From positions 1,168,756-1,232,755 of the forward strand of contig NZ_LT629945.1 in assembly GCF_900104675.1 (NCBI RefSeq): a stretch of 64,000 nucleotides of DNA, given 5' to 3'. Source of the DNA: Angelakisella massiliensis (lineage in GTDB: Bacteria > Bacillota > Clostridia > Oscillospirales > Ruminococcaceae). Below the pieces are notes generated by a model. The model had not been told where the DNA came from and did not search any database. It saw only the letters and a program-made list of their open reading frames with translations. Of the stretch, positions 52,053 through 59,907 are shown piece by piece. Each line of letters opens with the position of its first letter. The first letter of the stretch is position 1. The position numbers and the translations under genes are program-made.

Positions 52053-52082
52053 ATGTTTTCTTATGGCACCACGGTTAAAGGC
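52053..52082 (-). repeat. Right ICE end: terminal inverted repeat plus direct repeat
   Basis: The minus strand of 52072-52053 reads GTGGTGCCATAAGAAAACAT, matching the left end at 18 of 20 positions. GGT then TAAAGGC (52076-52082) follow; TAAAGGC also flanks the left end. Confidence 0.8.
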
Positions 52083-52181
52083 CCTCCTTTTTTGGCAAAC
52101 CGTTCTTTATGAACTGAAAATAAGAACAGCTACCATTGTTAATTTGATTTCTATTCTAGCATAAAAATTTTCTTTATACAA
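52083..52181 (-). promoter_or_regulatory. Orphan host promoter and ribosome site of the cyclase gene
   Basis: On the minus strand -35 TTGTAT (52181-52176), 17-bp spacer, -10 TAGAAT (52158-52153), and AAAAAAGGAGGG (52093-52082) at the ICE border. Without the ICE the AGGAGG would lie six bases before the cyclase ATG. Now the promoter faces the ICE right end. Confidence 0.78.
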
Positions 52182-52361
52182 CGTATTGTGGTAATGACTT
52201 CCATATCTGAAAATGTGAAGTTGACAGCAAAATCAAAGAAATACAGGGGATTTTCTTTGCTCTTCCCGGAGAAGGCGCGGAAGCATATGAACAGGCTGAC
52301 ATGAAGTATGGAAAAGAGGGAAAAGCAGACAGAAAGAATTGTTTATTTTTTATCAAACTTT

Positions 52362-52448
52362 TCGTTAAAAGTTTAACTATTTTGCGCTTTTGTCTATTGC
52401 TTCTGAAGGGGAAGGTTCGTATAATAGTAGATGTTAAAAGATTAACAA
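52362..52448 (+). promoter_or_regulatory. adhE promoter with two Rex-like sites
   Basis: -35 TTGCTT (52397-52402), 17-bp spacer, -10 TATAAT (52420-52425). A Rex-type site TGTTAA-AAGA-TTAACAA (52432-52448) covers the expected start point, and a second, TCGTTAA-AAGT-TTAACTA (52362-52379 region), lies upstream. Rex represses such genes until NADH rises. Confidence 0.75.
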
Positions 52449-52491
52449 ATTCTGCGCAGTCAGAAATGATAGAAACAGGAGGCATACCACA

Positions 52492-55113
52492 ATGAAAGAT
52501 AAAGGCGAGAACAAAGTGGAAATAAAGGTGGATGAAGGAGATAAAGTACAGCAGATGGTGGACCGTCTGGTACGCAATGCGGAGCAGGCACTGAAGGAGT
52601 ATATGGAGCTGGACCAGCGGCAGGTGGACGAGATCGTCAAGGCGATGGCGCTGGCGGGTTTGGACAATCATATGCGTTTGGCGAAGCTGGCGGTGGAAGA
52701 AACAGGCCGCGGCGTATATGAGGATAAAATCATCAAGAACCTTTTTGCCACAGAGTACATCTATCATTCCATCAAGGCCCAGAAAACGGTGGGTGTGGTG
52801 GAAGAAAACGAGATGGAAGGCTATGCCGAGGTAGCGGAGCCGGTAGGTATTGTGGCGGGCGTTACACCGGTAACCAACCCCACCTCCACCACCATGTTCA
52901 AGACCCTTATCTGCACCAAGACCCGGAATCCTGTTATTTTCGCCTTTCATCCTTCGGCGCAGAAATCCTCCGCTGAGGCGGCCAGAGTGCTGCGGGATGC
53001 CGGTATTGCGGCAGGAGCGCCCCAGAACTGTGTCCAGTGGATCGAGCTGCCCTCGATGGAAGCCACTCATGCTTTGATGAATCATCCCAATATTTCGCTG
53101 ATTCTGGCCACCGGAGGCTCCGGCATGGTACGTTCCGCCTACAGCGCCGGAAAACCGGCATTGGGCGTTGGCCCCGGAAACGTTCCCTGCTATATCAACA
53201 GCAACGTGGATGTGGAACGGGCCTGCACCGATCTGATCCTCTCCAAAACCTTTGACAACGGTATGATCTGCGCCAGTGAGCAGGCGGTCATTGTGGACGA
53301 GGCCATCCAGCAGCAGTTTGAAACTTATATGAAGAAAAACCGCTGCTATTTCCTCAATGAGGAGGAGACCCAAAAGGTCTCGGATTATGTGATCAACAGC
53401 GAAAAGCAGGCAGTCAATTCGGCGGTGGTAGGCAAGCCGGCCGCCTGGATCGCCGCCCATGCGGGGATCAGCGTACCGGAAGATACCAAAATCCTTCTGG
53501 CCCGCCTGGCTGATGTTGGCCCTGACTATCCTCTTTCCCGGGAGAAGCTTTCTCCGGTGCTGGCCTACTATGTGGTCAAGGACTATCGGGAGGGCTTCCA
53601 GAAAGCGAAGAAGATGCTGGAGCTGGGAGGTCTGGGACATTCCGCTGTCATTCATTCCAATGACCTGGAGCTTTGCTCCGCTTACGGTGAAGAGATGAAG
53701 GTGGGGCGTGTCATCGCCAATTCTCCTTCCTCTCAGGGCGCCATCGGTGATATTTACAACACCAACACCCCCTCCCTGACCCTGGGCTGCGGTTCCTTTG
53801 GACGCAACTCCACTACCGCCAACGTCTCCTCGGTCAATCTCATCAACAAGAAACGCATCGCTTTCAGGAAGGTCAATATGCAGTGGTTCAAGGTTCCCAG
53901 CAAGATCTATTTTGAGAAAGATTCCGTTCAGTACCTGGAGAAGATGGCCGGCATCACCCGGGCCTTCATCGTCACTGACCCCACCATGGAAAAGCTGGGT
54001 TATGTGGACAAGGTACTTTACTATCTCCGCAAGAGGGCGGAATACTGCCATAGTGAGATCTATTCCGACGTGGAGCCGGATCCCTCCGTGGAGACCATCA
54101 TGAAGGGCGTGGAGGCAATGAACCGCTTCCGTCCCGATGTGATCATTGCTTTGGGCGGCGGTTCCGCCATCGACGCGGCCAAGTGCATGTGGCTGTTTTA
54201 TGAGCATCCCGAATCCTCTTTCAGCGGCATGAAGCTGAAGTTTATGGACATCCGCAAACGGGCCTTCAAGTTCCCCACCCTGGGCAAGAAGGCGGCGCTG
54301 GTGGCCATTCCCACCACCTCCGGTACAGGCAGTGAAGTTACCTCTTTCAGTGTCATTACCGACAAATCCAACGGCAACATCAAATATCCTTTGGCGGACT
54401 ACGCTCTGACCCCCACAGTTGCCATCATCGATCCCCAGTTTGTGATGAGTATGCCTCGCACCATCACCGCCGATACCGGTATGGATGTTCTCACCCATGC
54501 CATTGAAGCCTATGTTTCGGTATTGGCCTCCGACTTCACAGATGGTCTGGCCATGAAAGCCATCGAGCTGGTGTTCAAGTATCTGCCCAGAGCTTATGAG
54601 AACGGCAGAGATGAGCTGGCACGGGAAAAGATGCACAACGCCTCCTGCATTGCAGGTATGGCTTTCACCAACGCTTTCCTGGGCGTGAACCATTCTCTGG
54701 CCCATAAGCTGGGCGGAGAGTTCCATATTTCTCATGGCCGGGCAAACGCGGTGCTGCTGCCTTATGTCATTGCCTACAACGCCTCCACTCCCACCAAGTT
54801 TACCATTTTCCCCAAGTATGAGAAATTTATCGCCGATGAAAAATACGCCCAGATCGCCCGTTACCTGGGACTGCCTGCCTCCACTACAGAGGAAGGGGTC
54901 CAGAGCCTCATCAAAGCGGTGCTGGAACTAGAAGCCAAGCTGAACATCACGCCCACCATCCAGTCCTGCGGCATTGATGAGAAAGAGTTCCTTTCCAAAG
55001 TGGATCTGCTGGCAGATCACGCTCTGGAGGATCAGTGCACCACAGCCAATCCCAAATATCCTCTGGTTCGGGAACTGAAGGATATCTACCTGAAAGCCTA
55101 TTACGGCAAATAA
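52492..55113 (+). CDS. adhE: Bifunctional acetaldehyde/alcohol dehydrogenase AdhE
   Basis: 873 residues. The N-terminal aldehyde dehydrogenase domain (about 15-450) has catalytic Cys260 in NGMICASEQ and the GGSGMVRSAY cofactor segment. The C-terminal iron alcohol dehydrogenase domain carries GGGSAIDAAK, SGTGSEVTSFSVI, and the iron ligands in DVLTHAIEAY and NHSLAHKLGGEFHISHGRAN. It turns acetyl-CoA to ethanol with two NADH, re-oxidising NADH in fermentation. AGGAGG is nine bases upstream. Regulation by Rex is likely from the sites in its promoter. Confidence 0.97.
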   Translation: MKDKGENKVEIKVDEGDKVQQMVDRLVRNAEQALKEYMELDQRQVDEIVKAMALAGLDNHMRLAKLAVEETGRGVYEDKIIKNLFATEYIYHSIKAQKTVGVVEENEMEGYAEVAEPVGIVAGVTPVTNPTSTTMFKTLICTKTRNPVIFAFHPSAQKSSAEAARVLRDAGIAAGAPQNCVQWIELPSMEATHALMNHPNISLILATGGSGMVRSAYSAGKPALGVGPGNVPCYINSNVDVERACTDLILSKTFDNGMICASEQAVIVDEAIQQQFETYMKKNRCYFLNEEETQKVSDYVINSEKQAVNSAVVGKPAAWIAAHAGISVPEDTKILLARLADVGPDYPLSREKLSPVLAYYVVKDYREGFQKAKKMLELGGLGHSAVIHSNDLELCSAYGEEMKVGRVIANSPSSQGAIGDIYNTNTPSLTLGCGSFGRNSTTANVSSVNLINKKRIAFRKVNMQWFKVPSKIYFEKDSVQYLEKMAGITRAFIVTDPTMEKLGYVDKVLYYLRKRAEYCHSEIYSDVEPDPSVETIMKGVEAMNRFRPDVIIALGGGSAIDAAKCMWLFYEHPESSFSGMKLKFMDIRKRAFKFPTLGKKAALVAIPTTSGTGSEVTSFSVITDKSNGNIKYPLADYALTPTVAIIDPQFVMSMPRTITADTGMDVLTHAIEAYVSVLASDFTDGLAMKAIELVFKYLPRAYENGRDELAREKMHNASCIAGMAFTNAFLGVNHSLAHKLGGEFHISHGRANAVLLPYVIAYNASTPTKFTIFPKYEKFIADEKYAQIARYLGLPASTTEEGVQSLIKAVLELEAKLNITPTIQSCGIDEKEFLSKVDLLADHALEDQCTTANPKYPLVRELKDIYLKAYYGK

Positions 55114-55151
55114 AAATTGCGTTCTTCTCTACTTCCCCCTTTTTCTCTCTC

Positions 55152-55228
55152 CGGCTTTCGCCGCTTGCAGGGGCGAAAGCGGGAGGAAGGGTGGGCAGTC
55201 TGTCAGACTGCCCACCCTTCCTCTTTTG
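55152..55228 (+). terminator. Terminator region of adhE
   Basis: A first stem GCTTTCGCC/GGCGAAAGC (55154-55181 region) is followed by a 20-bp perfect stem (55183-55202 with 55204-55223) and TTTTG. From 55229 to about 55600 no gene is seen; the stretch is A+T-rich with a possible -10 TATAAT at 55454-55459 but no good -35. Confidence 0.88.
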
Positions 55229-55616
55229 TATGGCTTACCCTTCATAGGTCCACCGGGGGAACATTAAAAATGGACACAGGTAGGAGGGAAGGAAAATTTT
55301 CAGCGCCTCTCAGGAGTGCTGTTGCAAGCAATTTCAGCATTTGCAAAAACAGCTCAGCAGGCAGCAAATCTTTGTTTTAAACTGCAAATTTCCGGGAGAT
55401 ATATTTTCGCACAGTTCTTACACCATCTCTGGCAATGACAGGAAGAAAAATGATATAATAAAATCAAAATATTGTTCTGAAATTCAGAACAGCAAAAATC
55501 AAAGCAGCCCCCCTTTCCATACATAGCTGCCCCTCTGGATAAAAATGAGATCATCTGCAAGCGTGTTATTTTTGAAAAAGGCTGATGGATATACCGAAAC
55601 AAACAGGAGGTAATGA

Positions 55617-56888
55617 ATGATGGAGTTTTGTTTTCCTTACGGTAAGCAGCAGCTGACACTGCAGCTGGAAGAACAGCACATACAGGGAGTTTTGCTCTCT
55701 CAGATTCATCATTACAAAGCAGCCAAAGGCCCCGCTGAATTGGTGGAAGACGCCTTGAAGCATCCTGTTGGAACGCTCCCTCTTTCCCAGCTTGCAGAGG
55801 GAAAGAAAAATATTGTTGTTATTGCCAGCGACCATACCCGCCCGGTTCCCAGCAAGGTGATTATTCCGGCCATGCTGCGGGAAATCCGGAAGGGAAGTCC
55901 TGATGCCCATATTACGATTTTGATCGCCACAGGCTGCCACAGGGGGACTACGCAAAAAGAACTGGTGGAAAAGTTTGGCCCCGAAATCGTTGCCTCAGAA
56001 GACATTGAGGTTCATGATTGCGATCGCTCGCCCATGGTTTCCATCGGTACTTTGCCCAGCGGAGGGGACTGTGCTGTCAACCGCCTTGCGGTGGAGGCGG
56101 ATCTGTTGGTTTCTGAAGGATTTATAGAGCCCCATTTCTTTGCCGGTTTTTCCGGCGGACGAAAGAGTGTGTTGCCTGGTATTGCAAGCCGTTCTACAGT
56201 GCTGGCAAACCATTGCTCCGAGTTTATCGCGGATCCCTGCTCCCGCACCGGAATTTTGGAAAACAACCCCATTCATAAGGATATGCTTTGGGCCTGTAAA
56301 AAGGCCAGGCTGGCCTTTATTGTCAATGTGGTGCTCAACGCGGAAAAAGAGGTCATTTACGCTGTGGCGGGTGATGCGGAGCAAGCCCATCAGGAGGGAT
56401 GCCGTTTTCTGTTATCCCTTTGTCAGGTCCAGTCCAGGGCGGCTGACATTGTGATTTCCACAAACGGCGGTTATCCTTTGGATCAAAATATCTATCAGGC
56501 GGTAAAAGGGATGACAGCCGCGGAGGCTACTGTCAAGCCGGGAGGAGTCATCATCATGGCGGCCAAATCCGATGACGGGCATGGGGGAGAGCATTTCTAT
56601 CATCAAATGGCGGATGAGAAGGACATAGGCAAAACACTTTCTCTGTTTTTGGAACGCGGCCGAAATGAAACACAGGCCGATCAGTGGCAGAGTCAGATAT
56701 TCATTCGTGTCCTTCATCGAGCCACCGTTATCTACGTGTCCGATGCGCCGGATGAGATGGTGCGGGGGCTGCATATGATTCCGGCCCATTCTCTGGAAGC
56801 GGCGATGGAATTGGCCAAAGATATCGTCAGAAAAGAAGACTATACAGTTACGGTCATTCCCGACGGCGTGTCCGTGATCGTTCGGTGA
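55617..56888 (+). CDS. LarA-like nickel-pincer racemase
   Basis: 423 residues of the lactate racemase (DUF2088) family. The catalytic and cofactor residues are in place: H108 (ATGCHRGTT), H173 (EPHFFAGFSGG) and K183 (GRKSVLPG), almost the same numbers as LarA of Lactobacillus; SDHTRPVPSK binds substrate. It would interconvert 2-hydroxy acid enantiomers using a nickel-pincer nucleotide in the cytoplasm. No larB/C/E genes are nearby, so the cofactor must be made elsewhere. AGGAGG lies six bases before ATG 55617. The substrate need not be lactate, as the family is diverse. Confidence 0.85.
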   Translation: MMEFCFPYGKQQLTLQLEEQHIQGVLLSQIHHYKAAKGPAELVEDALKHPVGTLPLSQLAEGKKNIVVIASDHTRPVPSKVIIPAMLREIRKGSPDAHITILIATGCHRGTTQKELVEKFGPEIVASEDIEVHDCDRSPMVSIGTLPSGGDCAVNRLAVEADLLVSEGFIEPHFFAGFSGGRKSVLPGIASRSTVLANHCSEFIADPCSRTGILENNPIHKDMLWACKKARLAFIVNVVLNAEKEVIYAVAGDAEQAHQEGCRFLLSLCQVQSRAADIVISTNGGYPLDQNIYQAVKGMTAAEATVKPGGVIIMAAKSDDGHGGEHFYHQMADEKDIGKTLSLFLERGRNETQADQWQSQIFIRVLHRATVIYVSDAPDEMVRGLHMIPAHSLEAAMELAKDIVRKEDYTVTVIPDGVSVIVR

Positions 56889-57169
56889 GTGTTGTTTTTC
56901 CCTTTGCTGGTATCAGGGGCAACCCCGAATACTGCCTCTCAATTTGATTGATACGCCGATATTTTGGACGATATCATTTGCGGAAAAGCTGTCGCTGCCT
57001 CCTTGCCGGAAGGCGAGGAGAAGGGCGACAGAAAAAATAAGGCTGGTAAGCAGATGGGCATTCTGCAAAAGCATCCAGCAAATCTCTGCAAGGGATTTTG
57101 AGGACCTTGCCGGCAGCATTGTACAGTATGATTTCATAAGAGAGCATAATCTTTGATCTAAGTTTTTTG

Positions 57170-57209
57170 ACCAAAAAGAAAGCGGATGGGTTATCGAACC
57201 ATCCGCTTT
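57170..57209. terminator. Bidirectional terminator before the LysR gene end
   Basis: AAAGCGGATGG (57179-57189) pairs with CCATCCGCTTT (57199-57209), flanked by an A-rich run on the left and TTTTCC on the right. It can end both the larA-like transcript and the LysR transcript. Between 56889 and this site no gene is convincing. Confidence 0.8.
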
Positions 57210-57315
57210 TCCTTTGCTGTAAACGCAAAGACAATTTATTAATTTTAGGGTGAAGATGGAAGGGGATGAGCCCAGCAGGATCAAGACAAAGATCCAAGAC
57301 GCTCCATGGCAGCTT

Positions 57316-58215
57316 TTACTGGTAACGGCGCAGTGTTTCCTGGTAGGATTCCACAAGGTCATGGAGAATGTCGGTTTGGGCGAAATCGCTTTGATAGGCC
57401 AGATTGATTTCCCGCACCATACTCAGATTCTCCACCGGCAGCACCGCAATGGACTTTTTCTTCAGTTCTCCCAGACAGACGCTTCTGGGAAGAATGGATA
57501 CACCAAAATCCCTTCGGATCAGGTCTTTGATGGTGGCGATGTTGTCCAGCTCCAGAATCACGTTGAAGTCGTTGATGCTTTGGTTATTGCTCTCCAGATG
57601 GGCCGCGAAGAGATTACGGGTGCCGGAACTGGGCAGACGCAGGATCATCCGTTCCTTTTTCAGCTCTTCCAGGGTGACCATGGCACGTTTGGCAAATGGA
57701 TGATGCACCGACACTGCCAGCACCAGATAGTCGGTGTCCATCAGCAGGTAGCGGATCTCCGGGTCGGGAATCCTGCCCTCCACAATGGCCAGATCGATTT
57801 CATAGGACTTCAGCTTGCTATAAAGTTTATTGATAGTCCCTGTAATCATTTTAATCATAACATGATCGTTTTGGGCGCCGTAGTTTGCCAGAGCCTCTGC
57901 GATGGGATTGCTCTCCGCTGTATGGGTCACCCCCACGGTCAGGTGAGAAACCAAGCGGCGGCTGTCGCTGAGATCCTGCCGAAGGCTGTTATAGAGGCCA
58001 AGCATCTTTTTTGCGCAGTTGATGACTTCTTCACCTTCCCGCGTCACAACTACTTTCCCGTTGCTTCGGTCAAAGATACAGACATTCAGCTCTTCCTCCA
58101 GCACTTTGATGTGGTGGCTGACGGCAGGCTGGGTGATGGAAAGCTTGCGAGCCGCGCCTACAAAACTTTTGCATTTATAAACTTCCAGCAGCGTGTACAG
58201 CTTCGGATCCAGCAT
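57316..58215 (-). CDS. LysR-family transcriptional regulator
   Basis: 299 residues. N-terminal winged helix FVGAARKLSITQPAVSHHIKVLEEELNVCIFDR (about 18-50), then a periplasmic-binding-type effector domain. ATG 58215 has AGGAGG upstream. It is divergent from the 55-codon gene and mgtC, so it probably controls them and itself from the shared 126-base region. The effector is unknown. Confidence 0.93.
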   Translation of the reverse strand: MLDPKLYTLLEVYKCKSFVGAARKLSITQPAVSHHIKVLEEELNVCIFDRSNGKVVVTREGEEVINCAKKMLGLYNSLRQDLSDSRRLVSHLTVGVTHTAESNPIAEALANYGAQNDHVMIKMITGTINKLYSKLKSYEIDLAIVEGRIPDPEIRYLLMDTDYLVLAVSVHHPFAKRAMVTLEELKKERMILRLPSSGTRNLFAAHLESNNQSINDFNVILELDNIATIKDLIRRDFGVSILPRSVCLGELKKKSIAVLPVENLSMVREINLAYQSDFAQTDILHDLVESYQETLRRYQ

Positions 58216-58265
58216 CTCAAAGACCTCCTATTATGATTTTTTATAGGTGCTTTCAAAATCTTCAT

Positions 58266-58294
58266 TTTACATAATGGGTATCTGAGGCTATAAT
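58266..58294 (+). promoter_or_regulatory. Promoter of the small gene and mgtC
   Basis: -35 TTTACA (58266-58271), 17-bp spacer, -10 TATAAT (58289-58294), inside the divergent region upstream of the LysR gene, where the regulator would bind. Confidence 0.8.
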
Positions 58295-58341
58295 AACCAC
58301 TATAACTAAATTCACCCCTGAAATCAAGAGGAGTAAATGAT

Positions 58342-58509
58342 ATGTATATCAGCAATGGATTTGAAGGTGTATACAGCTCTCCGGCAATGCAGTCGGCCCT
58401 TCGGCTGTATCTGCCCCGACAGGAAAAGACGTTTTCCCAGCCCCATCTGGATCTGAGCCCTCCCCAAAAGGCTTCCCCTAAAAGCGCCTGTCAGAAAAAG
58501 AAACAATAA
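58342..58509 (+). CDS. Small protein encoded before mgtC
   Basis: 55 residues starting MYISNGFEGVYSS and ending in a Lys-rich tail (CQKKKQ). AGAGGAG lies nine bases before the ATG and the promoter is well placed. It ends 24 bases before mgtC, so they share a transcript. No family recognised. In enteric bacteria short ORFs in the mgtC leader control it; a similar role here is possible but unproven. Confidence 0.5.
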   Translation: MYISNGFEGVYSSPAMQSALRLYLPRQEKTFSQPHLDLSPPQKASPKSACQKKKQ

Positions 58510-58533
58510 AGCTTGTTAAGGAGAGTTTGCATC

Positions 58534-59259
58534 ATGACCCTGACCCAATATATCAACAGCCAGTTTTCTGTGATCCAGGAACTGGATTTTTTTGCGCGTA
58601 TTATTTTGGCCTGCATTTGCGGCGCGTGTATCGGCTTTGAAAGAAGCCGCCGCTTCAAGGAAGCGGGCATCCGCACCCATATCATAGTCTGCTGCGCAGC
58701 GGCGCTGCTGATGATCGTGTCCAAATATGGCTTTGCGGATCTGACCGGCTCTTTGGGAGATGTGTTCAACGGCACCAGAGGAGCGGACCCTGCCCGTGTT
58801 GCGGCTCAGGTGGTCAGCGGCGTCAGCTTTTTGGGCGCGGGGGTCATTTTTAAAAATGGCAATACCATCAAGGGCCTTACCACTGCTGCCGGACTTTGGG
58901 CCACTGCCGGTATCGGTTTGGCCATCGGTTCGGGGCTGTTTGTTTTGGGGATTTTTACAACAGCTGTAATAGCTGTGCTGCAGATCATCATGCACCGTTA
59001 CACTGTAGGGGTGGACGCCATGGCGCTGAGCCGGTGGAGATTCAATGTTTCAGGACATGTGAACTTTATCCGCCAGTTGGAGGACTATGCGGCAAAGCAT
59101 AGGCTTCAGATCGTGGAGAGCACTGTTACCCAGGAGGATAACGGTACCACCAGATATGAAATCGTTCTTCGTTCCCCTCATGATATGGATTTGGGAGATT
59201 TGGAGTTTTTCATCCAGTCCCATGAGGTTTCCAGCATCACCTGTGTTCCGGTGGGATAA
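58534..59259 (+). CDS. MgtC/SapB-family membrane protein
   Basis: 241 residues. Four or five helices with the family signatures ACICGACIGFERSRRFKEAGIRTH and SGVSFLGAGVIFKNG, GLTTAAGLWATAGIGLAIG, then a soluble ACT-like C-terminal domain. MgtC proteins adjust membrane ATPase or magnesium and phosphate balance. ATG 58534 has AAGGAGAG upstream; an in-frame ATG seven codons earlier lacks a site. Confidence 0.93.
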   Translation: MTLTQYINSQFSVIQELDFFARIILACICGACIGFERSRRFKEAGIRTHIIVCCAAALLMIVSKYGFADLTGSLGDVFNGTRGADPARVAAQVVSGVSFLGAGVIFKNGNTIKGLTTAAGLWATAGIGLAIGSGLFVLGIFTTAVIAVLQIIMHRYTVGVDAMALSRWRFNVSGHVNFIRQLEDYAAKHRLQIVESTVTQEDNGTTRYEIVLRSPHDMDLGDLEFFIQSHEVSSITCVPVG

Positions 59260-59497
59260 GCAGAGAAATTTTGGGGACAGGAAGCAGCAGAAAAAGGGGG
59301 CCCTTTGTATAAGTTTGGGATATGGTTTCTTTTGTGGGCCGCAATTTGCACGGGGGATAATTTTTTAGATAAAAGAAGTTGTTTGGAAAAAAACAGCGTG
59401 TCCCTTTAGTGGGTTCCCCACAGATGATAAGTGGAGAACAGCATTAATGGCACCGTCCTGAATCAAAACAAATTTTCCCCTTGGCCCCCCTAAATAT

Positions 59498-59775
59498 AAA
59501 AGGTGCCTGCTGTGACTGAAGCGGGCACCTTTTATACTATAGAAAACCCTGGTTTCAGGAACAAATGAAATTGAAAATCATAAAAATCAGGACATGCGCC
59601 TGATTTTTATACCACGACCCGCGCCCACCGGGGCGCGAAACCGGGGGTATCGCCGCTGGTTTCATCAGGAACCAAGCGGCGTATCCAGGGGGTATGGGAT
59701 ACCCCCTGGAAGCGTGTCGAACTTTTTCGACACGCTCAAAGGTGCCTGCTGTGATTGAAGCGGGCACCTTTTTAA
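59498..59775. repeat. Structured intergenic region with a duplicated hairpin
   Basis: In the 650-base gap after mgtC. AAAAGGTGCC/GGCACCTTTT at 59498-59533 recurs at 59738-59771 with an almost identical loop, each able to terminate transcription. Between them lie GCGCC/GGGGCGC, CGCCGCT/AGCGGCG, GGGGTAT/ATACCCC and GCGTGTCGAA/TTCGACACGC (59712-59735) stems. No coding frame is convincing. Confidence 0.7.
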
Positions 59776-59907
59776 GTTTAGGGTGTTGTATAGCAAAGGA
59801 GGCCGTTTTGGGGTATCTTCACATCGCTTTCTTTTGCACATTTTTCTATAAACTGGGCGCAGCTTGCTTTCAGGCCTGCGCCCAGATTTTTTCTGATGTC
59901 GGGAACA

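Larger units (their letters stand above)
8544..52082. mobile_element. Integrative conjugative element, serine recombinase type
   Basis: A 43.5-kb element of the kind seen in C. difficile CTn2/CTn4/CTn5: a Tn1549-like transfer region with a TnpX/TndX-like recombinase in place of a tyrosine integrase. Its ends are marked by a 20-bp inverted repeat (8551-8570 against 52053-52072, 18/20 identical) and a 7-bp direct repeat TAAAGGC (8544-8550 and 52076-52082). All core functions are present: recombinase, relaxase, coupling protein, VirB4, VirB6-like, PrgI, a murein hydrolase, topoisomerase and a replication initiator. The element lies between the ribosome site and ATG of a host diguanylate cyclase gene. 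Confidence 0.92.

Noticed and set aside
8594-52082. A prophage
   Set aside because: No capsid, tail, portal or terminase genes. The secretion ATPase, coupling protein, relaxase and PrgI/Maff2 genes identify a conjugative element.
52174-54735. 853-codon minus-strand frame opposite adhE
   Set aside because: Antisense to AdhE, which has full motifs, promoter and ribosome site. No independent evidence.
56944-57156. 70-codon plus-strand frame after the larA-like gene
   Set aside because: No ribosome site, odd composition, and a terminator just after it serves the neighbours. Treated as intergenic.
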